Shown here: positions 6,613 through 15,116 of the stretch, piece after piece
Numbering within the stretch: position 1 is the stretch's first letter
Layout: every line of letters begins with the position of its first letter
Virus record (IMG/VR): IMGVR_UViG_3300035698_011416
Coordinates: 1-25,237 of that record
Source of the DNA: a virus
Strand: one strand, 5' to 3'
DNA length: 25,237 nucleotides
Program-made: the position numbers and the translations under genes
Notes under the pieces: model-generated
The model's database searches: none
Seen by the model: the letters and a program-made list of their open reading frames with translations, nothing else
Told to the model about the DNA's origin: nothing

Positions 6613-9612
6613 CTATCCGTAAAAGTTCTCTACAGTGGAATAACCCGCCATAGACAAGATATAGTCCGCTGAATTATCTACGTTTGTCTGACCCATGACC
6701 GTTACCCAATCGGCGTAACTCATCCCAATAATCTCAGCCAGCTTATTCTGATAACTAGAATCAAGGTAATTGGCCTTAATCAGGTTATCGAGCATCGAAC
6801 TGACGTTCGCTATCTCCTGCCCGATAACTGACTGCTCCATACCCGGCAATTTCGCCAACTTGATCATAACATCAACAGCATACTCGTCGGAGTACGTCCC
6901 GTGGGCCATTATATTGTCGTAAATACTGTCTATAGAGGCATAGGTAAGGTCAACGCCAGCCAATATATCTTTAACCTCAGGGCCTAGTTTTGTCAGGATA
7001 CTTGTGGTCTGAGCATTAGTCAGACCCACCTGAGAAGGCAGTCCCATGATCCCGGTCGCCGTATTCATAGCACTCAGGCGTCTATTCTCCATCGCCTCCA
7101 GGGCCGAAGCCTCTAAAGTACGGCCTTCCTGCATCATCTTGAACCGCTCGGCCTCGTAGCCCTGATAGACCCGGCGAGCCTCTTTGGCCAGATAAGTAGG
7201 CATTTCACTACCTAATACATTACCGCTGCGGACAAACTGCTCCTTGAGCCAGGGGGCGGTATCCTCTTGCCACTGCTCCATACCCGGATTAAGGATAGAT
7301 TCTCGGTATTCGGCGTTAATGGCATTGGGATCGAAGTTATAAGTTGACTGTGGGTTGCTAATCGACTGCTGTAGTTGGTTCCAGATATCCGGGTACTGCT
7401 TGGCAAACCACTGGTCGCCGGTCATAGACGGCAAGTCTGTGTTGTCAACGCCGGGCACGTCTGGTAAGGGTGTAATCGTACCGTCATCTACGGGTGGTAC
7501 ATCGCCGGGGAACCTTGGTTCAAAGTCCGTTGTCCCATCGCCTACATCTGGCGTCGGCGGTGTGCCGGGGTAGTTGAATCCTTGCGGGTGCCACATTCTC
7601 TCGCCGGCCTGGCCCTCGCCAACGGGGGTGTTCTGCCACCCGGTCGGGCCAGTACTGCCGTAATACGGGTTCATAAGGTATCTGCCACTTGCCGCATCCC
7701 AGTACATTCCGTCAGCACCCGTACCCTCTGTCTGGTTGGGGTCTGACGCCCAGAATCCTGTCTCATCGGCGTCGGTATAAGGATTGTTTCCCTCATATAG
7801 GCCGCCTGCCCCTGTCTGCCAGTTCCAGTTAGCTTGTGACCAGTCTGTGGGGTCAGGGGTTACGGCGTTCTGCGTAAACATATTTGAAGTATCATAGCCC
7901 GCCGGGGCATACTGGGCCTGCCCTGAATAGCCCTCATCTGGGGTTGTCCACTTCCAGTTGTCAAACGGGGCTTTAGTGTTTATCGAGTTAGTATATCCAG
8001 GCGTCATATACTGGCCGGTAGCGTTATCATAGTCCCAGCCGCCCTGGTACTGGTCGGCACCGGCGTTCCACGTGGAACCTGGCGTCCATTGGTTACCGCT
8101 GCCAGCTACGTTCCAGTTGCCTTCATTATACTCCCACGGTTGGTTCGACGCTCCCCAGTCGGTACGTTCGGTAGGTTCAAAGTTGCCGCCCCAATTGCTC
8201 TTATAAGTATTCCAACTGGGTTTATTGCCGGTATATTGTGAAAAAGCCCCGTAAGCGTCGGCGTTGGTAGGGTCATTTTTCCAGTCTCGGTATTCACTTT
8301 GCGACTGAATGTTCTGCATTTCGTAGCCCGTATTGGTATTGGCGTCAGGGTAGAACCACCTACTTTCTCCGCCTACCGGGCCGCCCTCAGCGCGGCCTGC
8401 ACCGGCCATACTCATCGCTGGCTGCATCATAGCGTTGGCGAGCATGTTCAGGGCGTTTTGGCTGCCGTCGCCCTGTGGCGGGCCCCCACCTGCTTGCGGC
8501 TGGCCTTGGCCGGGCATGGGCATCTCTTGACCTGTATTCTGCTGCGGTCCCTGTCCACCCTGCATTTGCGGTGGCAGAGCATGGTTAGGTATGATCTGAC
8601 CGGCTTGGTTAGGATCGAATAGCTCCGGACCCTGCTCACCGACCATATTCCGCTGGCCGCCTGCCGTAACGTGCATCTCCGGCCCTTGCTCGCCCACCAT
8701 GTTCACCTGTGATGGCTGGTTGGGCATAAAGCCACCTTGTGCGTAAGATGGGTAATATGGGCTGTACTTATTCTGAGTGCTTGGGTCTTGTTCGGTACCA
8801 TATTTCATTCCGTTACCGGCACCTACACCAGCGCCTATTATTGCGCCAACGGGTCCGCCTGCCAAAAAGCCAAGTCCGCCACCCGTCAAGCCCCCCAGTA
8901 GCGAAGAACTTTTATCTTTAACTTCCGGCTCCAAATACCCGGTCTGCGGTACTTGTCCATATTTCGGGTCCCACTGTGCCGTTTCCTGCATAGCCTGGGT
9001 CGTCTGATCCTGGCTCATAGGCCCCTTCCATAAGCCTGGTCTGGCCTGAGCGGCGTAGGGGTCGATAAACCCGCCCGGCTGACGCCAATTTTTATGGAAA
9101 TACTGAGGCTCTTTTTTAGCTGTGTCTGGTCTGGGCAATAACTTACCAGTCAAAGCCTGCTCACTGAACTCGTAAGGGGTACTTTCCATCTGTGGCCGCC
9201 TGCCGCTGAGGCTTTCGGCGGTTTTACCTATATTACCAGGCTCATAGTCCGATAACGCCTTCATATAGTCTGAGCCGCCCTGTTTCATAATCTGGCCCTG
9301 ATAGTTGGTCAGATCGGACGCCTGCTGAATGTTCTGCTGCTGCATCTGGGTCAGTGGCGCTACCCGGGGGCCGGGATATTCCTCCGGTGTCTCGGGGTCC
9401 CATTCAAAGACCTGGCCTCGTGGCGTCTTTATCCAGCGGCCCAGCCGGCTCATTGCCTGCTGCATAACCACATTGAACGCCTGCTTCTGCTGAGGTGTCA
9501 TCTTCGACGCCTGCTGCATCTTAGGCTCGTCTTCGGTAGCGGCCCCCAAAATACTGGAACCGGCCCCACCGATCATAGATATCATAGACAGAGTTTCTAA
9601 AATAGACATCAT
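6613..9612 (-). CDS. Large virion protein with glycine zipper, GEQGPE motifs and W/N/G-rich disordered region
   Basis: A 999-residue protein. Two adjacent ATGs (9612 and 9609) follow GAGGTG; the second has better spacing. Order of parts: hydrophobic glycine-rich start (1-25), Q-rich helical region (30-120), glycine zipper at 239-271 (GGLTGGGLGFLAGGPVGAIIG), two MVGEQGPE motifs (305-312 and 323-330) followed by IIPN, a P/G/Q-rich linker, a low-complexity region at about 415-685 with 19 tryptophans plus many N, G, Y and T, then a helical C-terminal domain from about 730. GEQGPE-like motifs are familiar from the C-termini of tape-measure proteins of long-tailed phages. The glycine zipper suggests membrane insertion on ejection. 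Probable internal virion or ejection protein; the disordered middle has no assignable function. Confidence 0.65.
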   Translation of the reverse strand: MMSILETLSMISMIGGAGSSILGAATEDEPKMQQASKMTPQQKQAFNVVMQQAMSRLGRWIKTPRGQVFEWDPETPEEYPGPRVAPLTQMQQQNIQQASDLTNYQGQIMKQGGSDYMKALSDYEPGNIGKTAESLSGRRPQMESTPYEFSEQALTGKLLPRPDTAKKEPQYFHKNWRQPGGFIDPYAAQARPGLWKGPMSQDQTTQAMQETAQWDPKYGQVPQTGYLEPEVKDKSSSLLGGLTGGGLGFLAGGPVGAIIGAGVGAGNGMKYGTEQDPSTQNKYSPYYPSYAQGGFMPNQPSQVNMVGEQGPEMHVTAGGQRNMVGEQGPELFDPNQAGQIIPNHALPPQMQGGQGPQQNTGQEMPMPGQGQPQAGGGPPQGDGSQNALNMLANAMMQPAMSMAGAGRAEGGPVGGESRWFYPDANTNTGYEMQNIQSQSEYRDWKNDPTNADAYGAFSQYTGNKPSWNTYKSNWGGNFEPTERTDWGASNQPWEYNEGNWNVAGSGNQWTPGSTWNAGADQYQGGWDYDNATGQYMTPGYTNSINTKAPFDNWKWTTPDEGYSGQAQYAPAGYDTSNMFTQNAVTPDPTDWSQANWNWQTGAGGLYEGNNPYTDADETGFWASDPNQTEGTGADGMYWDAASGRYLMNPYYGSTGPTGWQNTPVGEGQAGERMWHPQGFNYPGTPPTPDVGDGTTDFEPRFPGDVPPVDDGTITPLPDVPGVDNTDLPSMTGDQWFAKQYPDIWNQLQQSISNPQSTYNFDPNAINAEYRESILNPGMEQWQEDTAPWLKEQFVRSGNVLGSEMPTYLAKEARRVYQGYEAERFKMMQEGRTLEASALEAMENRRLSAMNTATGIMGLPSQVGLTNAQTTSILTKLGPEVKDILAGVDLTYASIDSIYDNIMAHGTYSDEYAVDVMIKLAKLPGMEQSVIGQEIANVSSMLDNLIKANYLDSSYQNKLAEIIGMSYADWVTVMGQTNVDNSADYILSMAGYSTVENFYG

Positions 9613-9645
9613 GTCACCTCATATTGTTATGCGTTTAATTCTTAC

Positions 9646-9957
9646 TTATCCTGTTGTACTCAAGGCTCGGACACGGATATATCCGCTGATCCTGGCCCCC
9701 AGATAAAACTTAGCTGCCGACGTATATAAAGCCACCTGCCCCACGTCCATCTGGGCACTGGTAGGTCGGGCGGCATAAATGTCATGGGTAGCCTGTCCCC
9801 TTTTCAGGTCGTGATACACATCGTCCACCATCCGCCGCAAAGTACGGTTGACGGCCTGCACATAGGTATTCATGGCCTTCTGCATCTGCTGCTCGTCCAT
9901 GCCCGAGAAGTCGGGTGCCTTGGGAAAAACCGGCGAAACTGTGGTCCTTATGCTCAT
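9646..9957 (-). CDS. Small virion-associated protein, unknown family
   Basis: A 103-residue protein whose ATG overlaps the stop of the nozzle-like gene by four bases (ATGA), so it is probably translated by coupling. The first half is helical (MDEQQMQKAMNTYVQAVNRTLRRMVDDVYHDL). The second half is a short beta-type module (ARPTSAQMDVGQVALYTSAAKFYLGARISGYIRVRAL). That pattern, an 'attribute plus label' beta motif, is common in small fibre-attachment and tail accessory proteins of phages, and the position between the nozzle and the internal proteins fits a virion part. I do not recognise a named family. Confidence 0.6.
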   Translation of the reverse strand: MSIRTTVSPVFPKAPDFSGMDEQQMQKAMNTYVQAVNRTLRRMVDDVYHDLKRGQATHDIYAARPTSAQMDVGQVALYTSAAKFYLGARISGYIRVRALSTTG

Positions 9958-12413
9958 GTTACACCGGCCTCTTCATACTCTACTGAGAACCACCGGACCT
10001 TAAAAGTTGAGTTAAGGGTGGCGTTACGGAACCGGAACCGGATAAGCTGGCTCTCGACGTTGCAGTCCTGGAAGTACCGTTCCCATGTAGCGCCCAAAGT
10101 TGAAGAACCGATCTCTGTCCAGGTAGTGCCGCCGTCGATAGAGTAGTAAACAGTTACCGCGTCGCCGGTCGCCTCAAAGTGGATACCACGCCATAGAGTA
10201 TATTCAGTCCTGCCACCAGAGGGGCTGGCGAAATCTTTAGAGTCCCAATAGGCGTCGATGATCTGGCCATTGTCACTCTTACTGGCGAATTCAATGTTAT
10301 GGATCGTACCACCGGAGGTACCAAACATAGCACCACCGACAACATCGGCAGCGGCCAGTCGGGAGTAACTGCACCCGGCGGTAACATTATCGAAGAACGA
10401 CCATATCGTCCAGGTTTTCTCTCTGGTATCGTAGAAGTATCCCTTGTCTGGGTAAGCACTGTCTGAGGGGACCATCAGGCCCACCAGAAACTCATTGTCG
10501 ATGCGGAAACAGAAACTCCGGTTACGATACTGGCCGTTGCTGTAGTCTATATCATCGTAGAAGTCATCTCTTATCGGATCGCCGATCATGGCCGGCTCAC
10601 CGGAACCCGCATATTGATAAATGTTTTTCAGACCCGCAAATAACATCCCGCCCGGCAGGTTAGTAAGTAAATTAGGGACAATCAACCCATCGTCTTCATA
10701 GGCCATAAGCCACGCAAAGACCGCTGTTTCACCGCCTAAGTGGGATACCCGGGCAACGGAATCGGTCTTAAAGACATAGGCATTGTCTTCATAGACAGTG
10801 GCGTTTTGAATCTTACCCTGACGGTCTGCCAGTAATACAGAACCGGCGGTCCCGGCGTCCCACACATCGCAGTCGAGCAGGTCGTCCCAGCGGCTGCGGA
10901 CATAATAGTCGGTCAAAGCCGTATCGGCGACATCAATGTATTCCGCCGTAGCCAGAAGTAATAGATGGCTCTTGAAGCCCAGCACCGCCCCGCAACGATG
11001 GAATTCAGGGGCCAGGTTAGTCACTGCGGCATTGTAGTCGTCACCGTCGTCCATAATGTAATAAGCATCACCCTGAGTAAAACGCACACAGTGAAAGTTA
11101 GCGTCTTCCGCCGCCCGGTTGACCCAGAACAGGCCAGCTAAGGTCGTCGCCAACAAAGTCTTCGAAGTTGCGTTAGATATGGAAGTTGTCAGCACCGTAC
11201 TGATAGTGGGGGCGGTTATTGTGGCGATAGTTGACAATGCGGTGCATTGCAGGTTTTCAACAATAGTAATATAAAAAGTGCAGGCCCCGATATCCCGGGT
11301 GGTTTCAAATAATATCTCACATGGTGACTTCCCTATCACTGTCCCCCAAGTACCACCATGATACTCAGGCACACAGGTTGCGTTAAAGTCCATTAGTGTC
11401 CAGGTATTTAAGATGACGGCGGTATTATTGGTATATACCATCTCATAACCAGACGCACCCTTTCCACCACTGAAGTCGATAAGTCGAACTTGCAGGTCGC
11501 CGGCAGCCAGGTTAATGTCACTGGTAATCCACAATCGTATAGTTGGACTATAAGCGGCAAACATGCCGGTAGGCGTAGAGGTGGCGAACGTCCCATAACT
11601 AAAGGCGGCGGCCAGATCACACTTAAAACTAAATCGAGACGAACCGTAAACAGCGGCGTCCTGAGCGGCGGCATTACCGCCCCATTTGTAAACCGCGTTC
11701 CAATAGTCACCTACGTTGTAAGGGTCATCGTCCAGCCAGCAGACATTACAGTAATCAGTGCCTGCCTCAGTTAAGGTCTGATGAGTAGTAGTACAGTTTG
11801 TTGGGGACGCCGTGCCTATGGCCCCAAAACCCATTCCAGCACCCTGCCACCATGTAGTACCTCCATTTATACTCCATATAAAAGTGTTAGGTGCGGCTTC
11901 GACATCTATCTGTACCCGCAACTCAAAGTCGGCACCCGCCTGGTTCCAGCCGCAAAAGAAATAGCCGTCTTCATAAGTAGCCACGATACAAGCAGAGGTT
12001 ATGTCCTCATGGCCGTCCACGCCAGTATATTCCTCAAAAGTGTCCTCGTTATAATTCAAATTAGTCAGTCGAGTAAACCTGGTATTGGCCACATCCCACT
12101 TATACAGGTCACGCAGATTCATAGCATAGAGGTCAGCGTATCCGGTAGCGTCGTCCCGAATATTGTCCTCGTACTGAACCAGATGGACAATCTCATAACC
12201 CACCGGCCCGCCGGTCATTGCTACTTGGGCCCGGTTGGCAGGGTCCCAATAACTCTTGCTGGTCCCATAACCAAACCGTTTGCGTATCTCGCCGTTCTTG
12301 AAAAAGACATTCATACAGTCCGAACACTGGCGATCATGGATATCAGTCGCAGGCTGCGACTTATCCAGGCCCCGGTCAGGCTGAGGAACGTCAATATATT
12401 TATACTTGCTCAT
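9954..12413 (-). CDS. Tail nozzle / tail tubular B-like protein with inserted beta-sandwich
   Basis: An 819-residue protein in the position of T7 gp12-like nozzle proteins, after the adaptor. Its N-terminus is typical: a proline-rich start, GLDKSQPATDI, then QCSDCMNVFFKNGEIRKRFGYG (29-50), the segment with which many such beta-propeller proteins begin. Residues 420-710 read as repeated beta-strand blades (for example LLLLATAEYIDVADTA, NAYVFKTDSVARVS, GMLFAGLKNIYQYAG). Between them residues about 250-395 look like an inserted jelly-roll domain of carbohydrate-binding type (TIRLWITSDINLAAGDLQVRL). Two Asp-box-like motifs occur, SINGGTTW (181-188) and SIDGGTTW (758-765). Likely role: lower tail tube and DNA exit, possibly with surface sugar binding. 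Fold assignments are from pattern only. Confidence 0.75.
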   Translation of the reverse strand: MSKYKYIDVPQPDRGLDKSQPATDIHDRQCSDCMNVFFKNGEIRKRFGYGTSKSYWDPANRAQVAMTGGPVGYEIVHLVQYEDNIRDDATGYADLYAMNLRDLYKWDVANTRFTRLTNLNYNEDTFEEYTGVDGHEDITSACIVATYEDGYFFCGWNQAGADFELRVQIDVEAAPNTFIWSINGGTTWWQGAGMGFGAIGTASPTNCTTTHQTLTEAGTDYCNVCWLDDDPYNVGDYWNAVYKWGGNAAAQDAAVYGSSRFSFKCDLAAAFSYGTFATSTPTGMFAAYSPTIRLWITSDINLAAGDLQVRLIDFSGGKGASGYEMVYTNNTAVILNTWTLMDFNATCVPEYHGGTWGTVIGKSPCEILFETTRDIGACTFYITIVENLQCTALSTIATITAPTISTVLTTSISNATSKTLLATTLAGLFWVNRAAEDANFHCVRFTQGDAYYIMDDGDDYNAAVTNLAPEFHRCGAVLGFKSHLLLLATAEYIDVADTALTDYYVRSRWDDLLDCDVWDAGTAGSVLLADRQGKIQNATVYEDNAYVFKTDSVARVSHLGGETAVFAWLMAYEDDGLIVPNLLTNLPGGMLFAGLKNIYQYAGSGEPAMIGDPIRDDFYDDIDYSNGQYRNRSFCFRIDNEFLVGLMVPSDSAYPDKGYFYDTREKTWTIWSFFDNVTAGCSYSRLAAADVVGGAMFGTSGGTIHNIEFASKSDNGQIIDAYWDSKDFASPSGGRTEYTLWRGIHFEATGDAVTVYYSIDGGTTWTEIGSSTLGATWERYFQDCNVESQLIRFRFRNATLNSTFKVRWFSVEYEEAGVT

Positions 12414-12805
12414 AACTGAAACGCCGTATAACGGACATAAGTACCACCGGTAGCCGCGCCACCGCTATTAACAAACATATGAAACTTCTGAGCCCCGCTT
12501 ACCGGCGAATACAGGTTAGCTCTGCCGGCCTTAATGTTGAAGCCGCTCAGATAGGTCTGGCCGGAGAGAAACACAAACAGGCCACTGGAATAGGTACTCA
12601 AAGCCGAAACGTTATGGACCATAACATAATCGACACTACTGCCGAGCCCGTAGTCGATGGTCTTAGATGTCTTGGCCATAATCAGGCCCATCGGGCTGTT
12701 ATAGTCGTCAATCCCACTTACCGTGAACGAGGCGTCCACCGGCTCCTTGGGCGTATGTAGGTTCTGGACCCGTATCCGCATATCAATCGTGGCTATACCC
12801 GCCAT
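12410..12805 (-). CDS. Small beta-rich structural protein
   Basis: 131 residues, with AAGGAG seven to eight bases before the ATG at 12805; the stop overlaps the nozzle-like start by four bases. The sequence is almost entirely alternating polar/hydrophobic with many T, S, G and V (for example ATIDMRIRVQNL, VDYVMVHNVSAL, LFVFLSGQTYLSGFNI), as in a small beta-sandwich. No cysteines, membrane segments or catalytic motifs. It probably belongs to the virion (decoration or adaptor-nozzle accessory), judged only by its position between the adaptor and nozzle genes. Confidence 0.6.
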   Translation of the reverse strand: MAGIATIDMRIRVQNLHTPKEPVDASFTVSGIDDYNSPMGLIMAKTSKTIDYGLGSSVDYVMVHNVSALSTYSSGLFVFLSGQTYLSGFNIKAGRANLYSPVSGAQKFHMFVNSGGAATGGTYVRYTAFQL

Positions 12806-12817
12806 GTTAATTACTCC

Positions 12818-13504
12818 TTAAATATCACTGCTGATCGGCAGCATCAGGCCCGTTTGCCAGAAGTCCCTTTGGATCGGCTCGCTGGCATAGATAGGCGTCC
12901 AGTCGGAAGGATTACCATCCACTCGTGACAGCCGCAGACAACTTTTATTGAACGCCTCATTGAATATCGTCATCCGGTTCCAATCGGCAATCGCCCGGGC
13001 ACCATAACCACTGGCCCGCTCGATGATCGCCTTTTCCAGCCGCTCCAGGGGACATTCATCATCGGCGTTAGCGTTGAACGCCTGCGGCCATTTAGTACAG
13101 AACAGCCGGATAGGATGGCCCGCCTCGTTAGGCGTCCGCCATAACTTCAGGTACTCACCTTCTTTAGTGTAAAACGACGGGGTACCAGAACCGTCTTCTT
13201 CCGGGTGGGGGAACTGGGCGTTAAACATGCGGGGCGATTTATAAACTAATTTTAGCGACTGGCTACCGTTAAGGTAGCTGGCATAGAGGATATCCTTTAG
13301 GCCCTGTGGTAGTTGATACTCCAGTCCATCCGCCCGGGTAGTGACACTTTCATCGACACCTTTCATATCCGACCAGTTACGGATCGTGGCCGCGTCCGTC
13401 ATAGACCAGTTAAGCCACTGGCGGATATAGGCGTCAGTCAGATTACTGCGGTTGCCTATGTTGAGACGAACCTGAGTAATCATTTCGCTTAATAACATTG
13501 CCAT
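12818..13504 (-). CDS. Head-tail adaptor (tail tubular A / gp11-like) protein
   Basis: I choose the ATG at 13504 (228 residues, MAMLLSEMITQ) because GGAG lies nine bases upstream. An in-frame ATG at 13552 would read through a G/C hairpin and give an atypical N-terminus. The protein opens with a helical segment (MITQVRLNIGNRSNLTDAYIRQWLNWSMTDAA) characteristic of phage adaptor proteins, then a beta-rich centre (LEYQLPQGLKDILYASYL, YLKLWRTPNEAGHPIRLF) and a C-terminal helical part (LERLEKAIIERASGYGARAIADWNR). Adaptors of this type form the dodecameric ring joining portal and nozzle. Length and gene order fit. Family assignment by layout rather than exact match. Confidence 0.7.
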   Translation of the reverse strand: MAMLLSEMITQVRLNIGNRSNLTDAYIRQWLNWSMTDAATIRNWSDMKGVDESVTTRADGLEYQLPQGLKDILYASYLNGSQSLKLVYKSPRMFNAQFPHPEEDGSGTPSFYTKEGEYLKLWRTPNEAGHPIRLFCTKWPQAFNANADDECPLERLEKAIIERASGYGARAIADWNRMTIFNEAFNKSCLRLSRVDGNPSDWTPIYASEPIQRDFWQTGLMLPISSDI

Positions 13505-13520
13505 AGTCGTATCTCCGATA

Positions 13521-13546
13521 GGGGGGAGGCAATTACACCTCCCCCC
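13521..13546 (-). promoter_or_regulatory. G/C-only hairpin in the adaptor leader
   Basis: Nine G/C-rich bases (13521-13529, GGGGGGAGG) pair perfectly with 13538-13546 (CCTCCCCCC) around an eight-base loop, immediately upstream of the adaptor ribosome binding site. There is no U tract after it, so it is not a standard terminator. It may stabilise mRNA ends, mark an RNA processing point or partly attenuate transcription between the highly expressed capsid block and the tail genes. Confidence 0.6.
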
Positions 13547-13573
13547 CACCATCCAGCAAGGAAGGAAAGAGGA

Positions 13574-13927
13574 TCAAAATCCGGTAGCATAGAACGAGCA
13601 ACTGGCAATAGTGCCAGGAGTGTTATTTATAAAAGCGGCTGGCGGGTTCGTTGACGCCGCCCCTCTCGTTGATAACTGGGCAAAAAGCCGCAGCACCCCA
13701 TTCTTGTGGGTCGTAGAAGGGAACCACTGGGCAACAAAACCACTTTGCAGGCCTAACCCTACTTTCATATAAATACACTTACCTTTGAAATACTTTTCGA
13801 TACCGCTGGTAGCAAAAGCTGAGTTACCAGACAGATTAAACTTTCCGGTTATCTGCCGAGCGTCACGACCATGCGACCTCTGGATACCTAGAGTATTAGT
13901 GTTTACGACAATTTCTCCAAGTGCCAT
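13574..13927 (-). CDS. Small decoration-like protein, paralogue 2 of a tandem pair
   Basis: 117 residues from the ATG at 13927, preceded by AAGGAG; a longer frame to 13966 would overlap the neighbour and lacks a ribosome binding site. It is clearly paralogous to the upstream gene: both start MALGEIVV, share FNLS.NSAFATSGIEKYF, QSGFVAQWFPSTT or PSGFVAQWFPSTT, KNGVLR and end NNTPG..ASCSF.ATGF. The composition is beta-rich with no membrane segment. Placement in the block directly after the capsid and its other tandem paralogues suggests a capsid decoration, head fibre or similar surface protein. Function is inferred. Confidence 0.7.
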   Translation of the reverse strand: MALGEIVVNTNTLGIQRSHGRDARQITGKFNLSGNSAFATSGIEKYFKGKCIYMKVGLGLQSGFVAQWFPSTTHKNGVLRLFAQLSTRGAASTNPPAAFINNTPGTIASCSFYATGF

Positions 13928-13938
13928 CTTAATACTCC

Positions 13939-14286
13939 TTAAAAGCCGGTAGCCCAGAAAGAACAACTTGCCAACTCGCCAGGCGTATTATTCCAGAACG
14001 CAGCCGACAAACCACTTTGGGCCGCCGAAGTTACCGATGTCTGCCCGAATATCCGTAGTACACCGTTCTTGCGTGTAGTGGATGGAAACCATTGGGCGAC
14101 AAAGCCACTCGGCAGCGTCACATCTACAAAGGTTGTCTTGCCACGAAAATACTTTTCGATACCACTGGTAGCGAACGCAGAATTAGCGGACAAGTTGAAC
14201 CGCCCAGTCACCGAACGCAAGCCACGGCCTATCCGCCTTTGAAAGCTAACCGAGTTGGTAGCTACAACAATTTCTCCTAAAGCCAT
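13939..14286 (-). CDS. Small decoration-like protein, paralogue 1 of a tandem pair
   Basis: 115 residues, ATG at 14286 with GGGAG upstream (AGGGAGTATTAAG, the same spacer as its paralogue). The leader, start and end of the two genes match, while residues about 48-58 and 80-98 vary, including a two-residue length difference (VDVTLPSG versus MKVGLGLQSG). The protein is beta-rich with one shared cysteine near the end (ASCSFWATGF). It was formed by tandem duplication followed by divergence. Probably exposed on the virion surface; no named family recognised. Confidence 0.7.
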   Translation of the reverse strand: MALGEIVVATNSVSFQRRIGRGLRSVTGRFNLSANSAFATSGIEKYFRGKTTFVDVTLPSGFVAQWFPSTTRKNGVLRIFGQTSVTSAAQSGLSAAFWNNTPGELASCSFWATGF

Positions 14287-14331
14287 CTTAATACTCCCTA
14301 AAAAGGCCCACCGCCCACCACACGTAACTCT

Positions 14332-15099
14332 TTAGTCAATGAAGATATCAGCCGGGCAATAGATGCTGCTGCCATCCACCTTACCTAGCGACTGACCTAC
14401 GATCATCGCCGACATGGTTGCCCCGGAAATATTACTGGTCTGGATCATCAGACACTTACCGGCACTAAGTACACAGGCGGTAGCGCATTTGAGCAGACCG
14501 TATCCCTTTGTTTGCAGCAGTTGGTAACCGCTGGTAGTGGCAGTCTGGGTACAAGCTCCAGCCGGAGTGCCGCAAGGGGTCATTCCGACACCACTAAGGG
14601 CAAACTCGATACAACCATAATACGGGTTAGGGGCAAAGATACCACGGGAACCGGTTGACAGGCCAGAACTTATCCCGCCTCGTATACGGAACTTAGTATA
14701 GCCCGTACCGCCCGGTTGTATCCAATCGACCGGATAAACGCCAATGCCCTGGCCAGAGAGAACTTCAAAGTATCCGTCTTGAAGTTTGTCAACCCAGGTC
14801 GCGCTGACCCGAGATAAACCATAGGCCCGGATAATAGTATTACCCGTCGCATCTCCGTATCCATTAACCGTGGCTGCCGGTGTAAACTGATCGCCGGCAA
14901 CGGAAACACATTGAAGGTTTCTGCCATTCTTGCGAACTATAACGCCTCTACGGGGCGTAGCGTCAGCAACGTGGGCCCATACATAGCGGCGTTTACCATC
15001 CTCGAAATAGGTTCCCAAAGGGATACCACGGGCGGTGGTTTGTTGACCCGCCTGTAGTAACTGTGCGGCGGACATCCCTTGTGATACTATCTGTTCCAT
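14332..15099 (-). CDS. Capsid-associated decoration/fibre-like protein, paralogue 3 of three (cysteine-rich)
   Basis: 255 residues, ATG at 15099 after TTAGGAG. It shares with the two upstream genes a nearly invariant N-terminal part (MEQI.SQG, GTYFEDGKRRYVWAHVADAT), a middle beta region (RAYGLS.VSA.WV..LQDGYF, GVYP.DWI...G.GY.KFR.RGG), a TTSGYQLLQT motif and the C-terminal YCPADIFID. This copy has eight cysteines against two and four in the others, six of them not shared by the two-cysteine copy (for example TPCGTPAGAC and LLKCATACVLSAGKC). Position after the capsid gene suggests head decoration, head fibres or an adhesin. No enzymatic motif was seen. Confidence 0.7.
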   Translation of the reverse strand: MEQIVSQGMSAAQLLQAGQQTTARGIPLGTYFEDGKRRYVWAHVADATPRRGVIVRKNGRNLQCVSVAGDQFTPAATVNGYGDATGNTIIRAYGLSRVSATWVDKLQDGYFEVLSGQGIGVYPVDWIQPGGTGYTKFRIRGGISSGLSTGSRGIFAPNPYYGCIEFALSGVGMTPCGTPAGACTQTATTSGYQLLQTKGYGLLKCATACVLSAGKCLMIQTSNISGATMSAMIVGQSLGKVDGSSIYCPADIFID

Positions 15100-15116
15100 A
15101 ATTTAACTCCTAAAAG

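Noticed and set aside
11781-12419. 212-codon open frame on the plus strand
   Set aside because: Antisense to the nozzle-like gene; composition looks like a mirror of that gene and no domain is visible.
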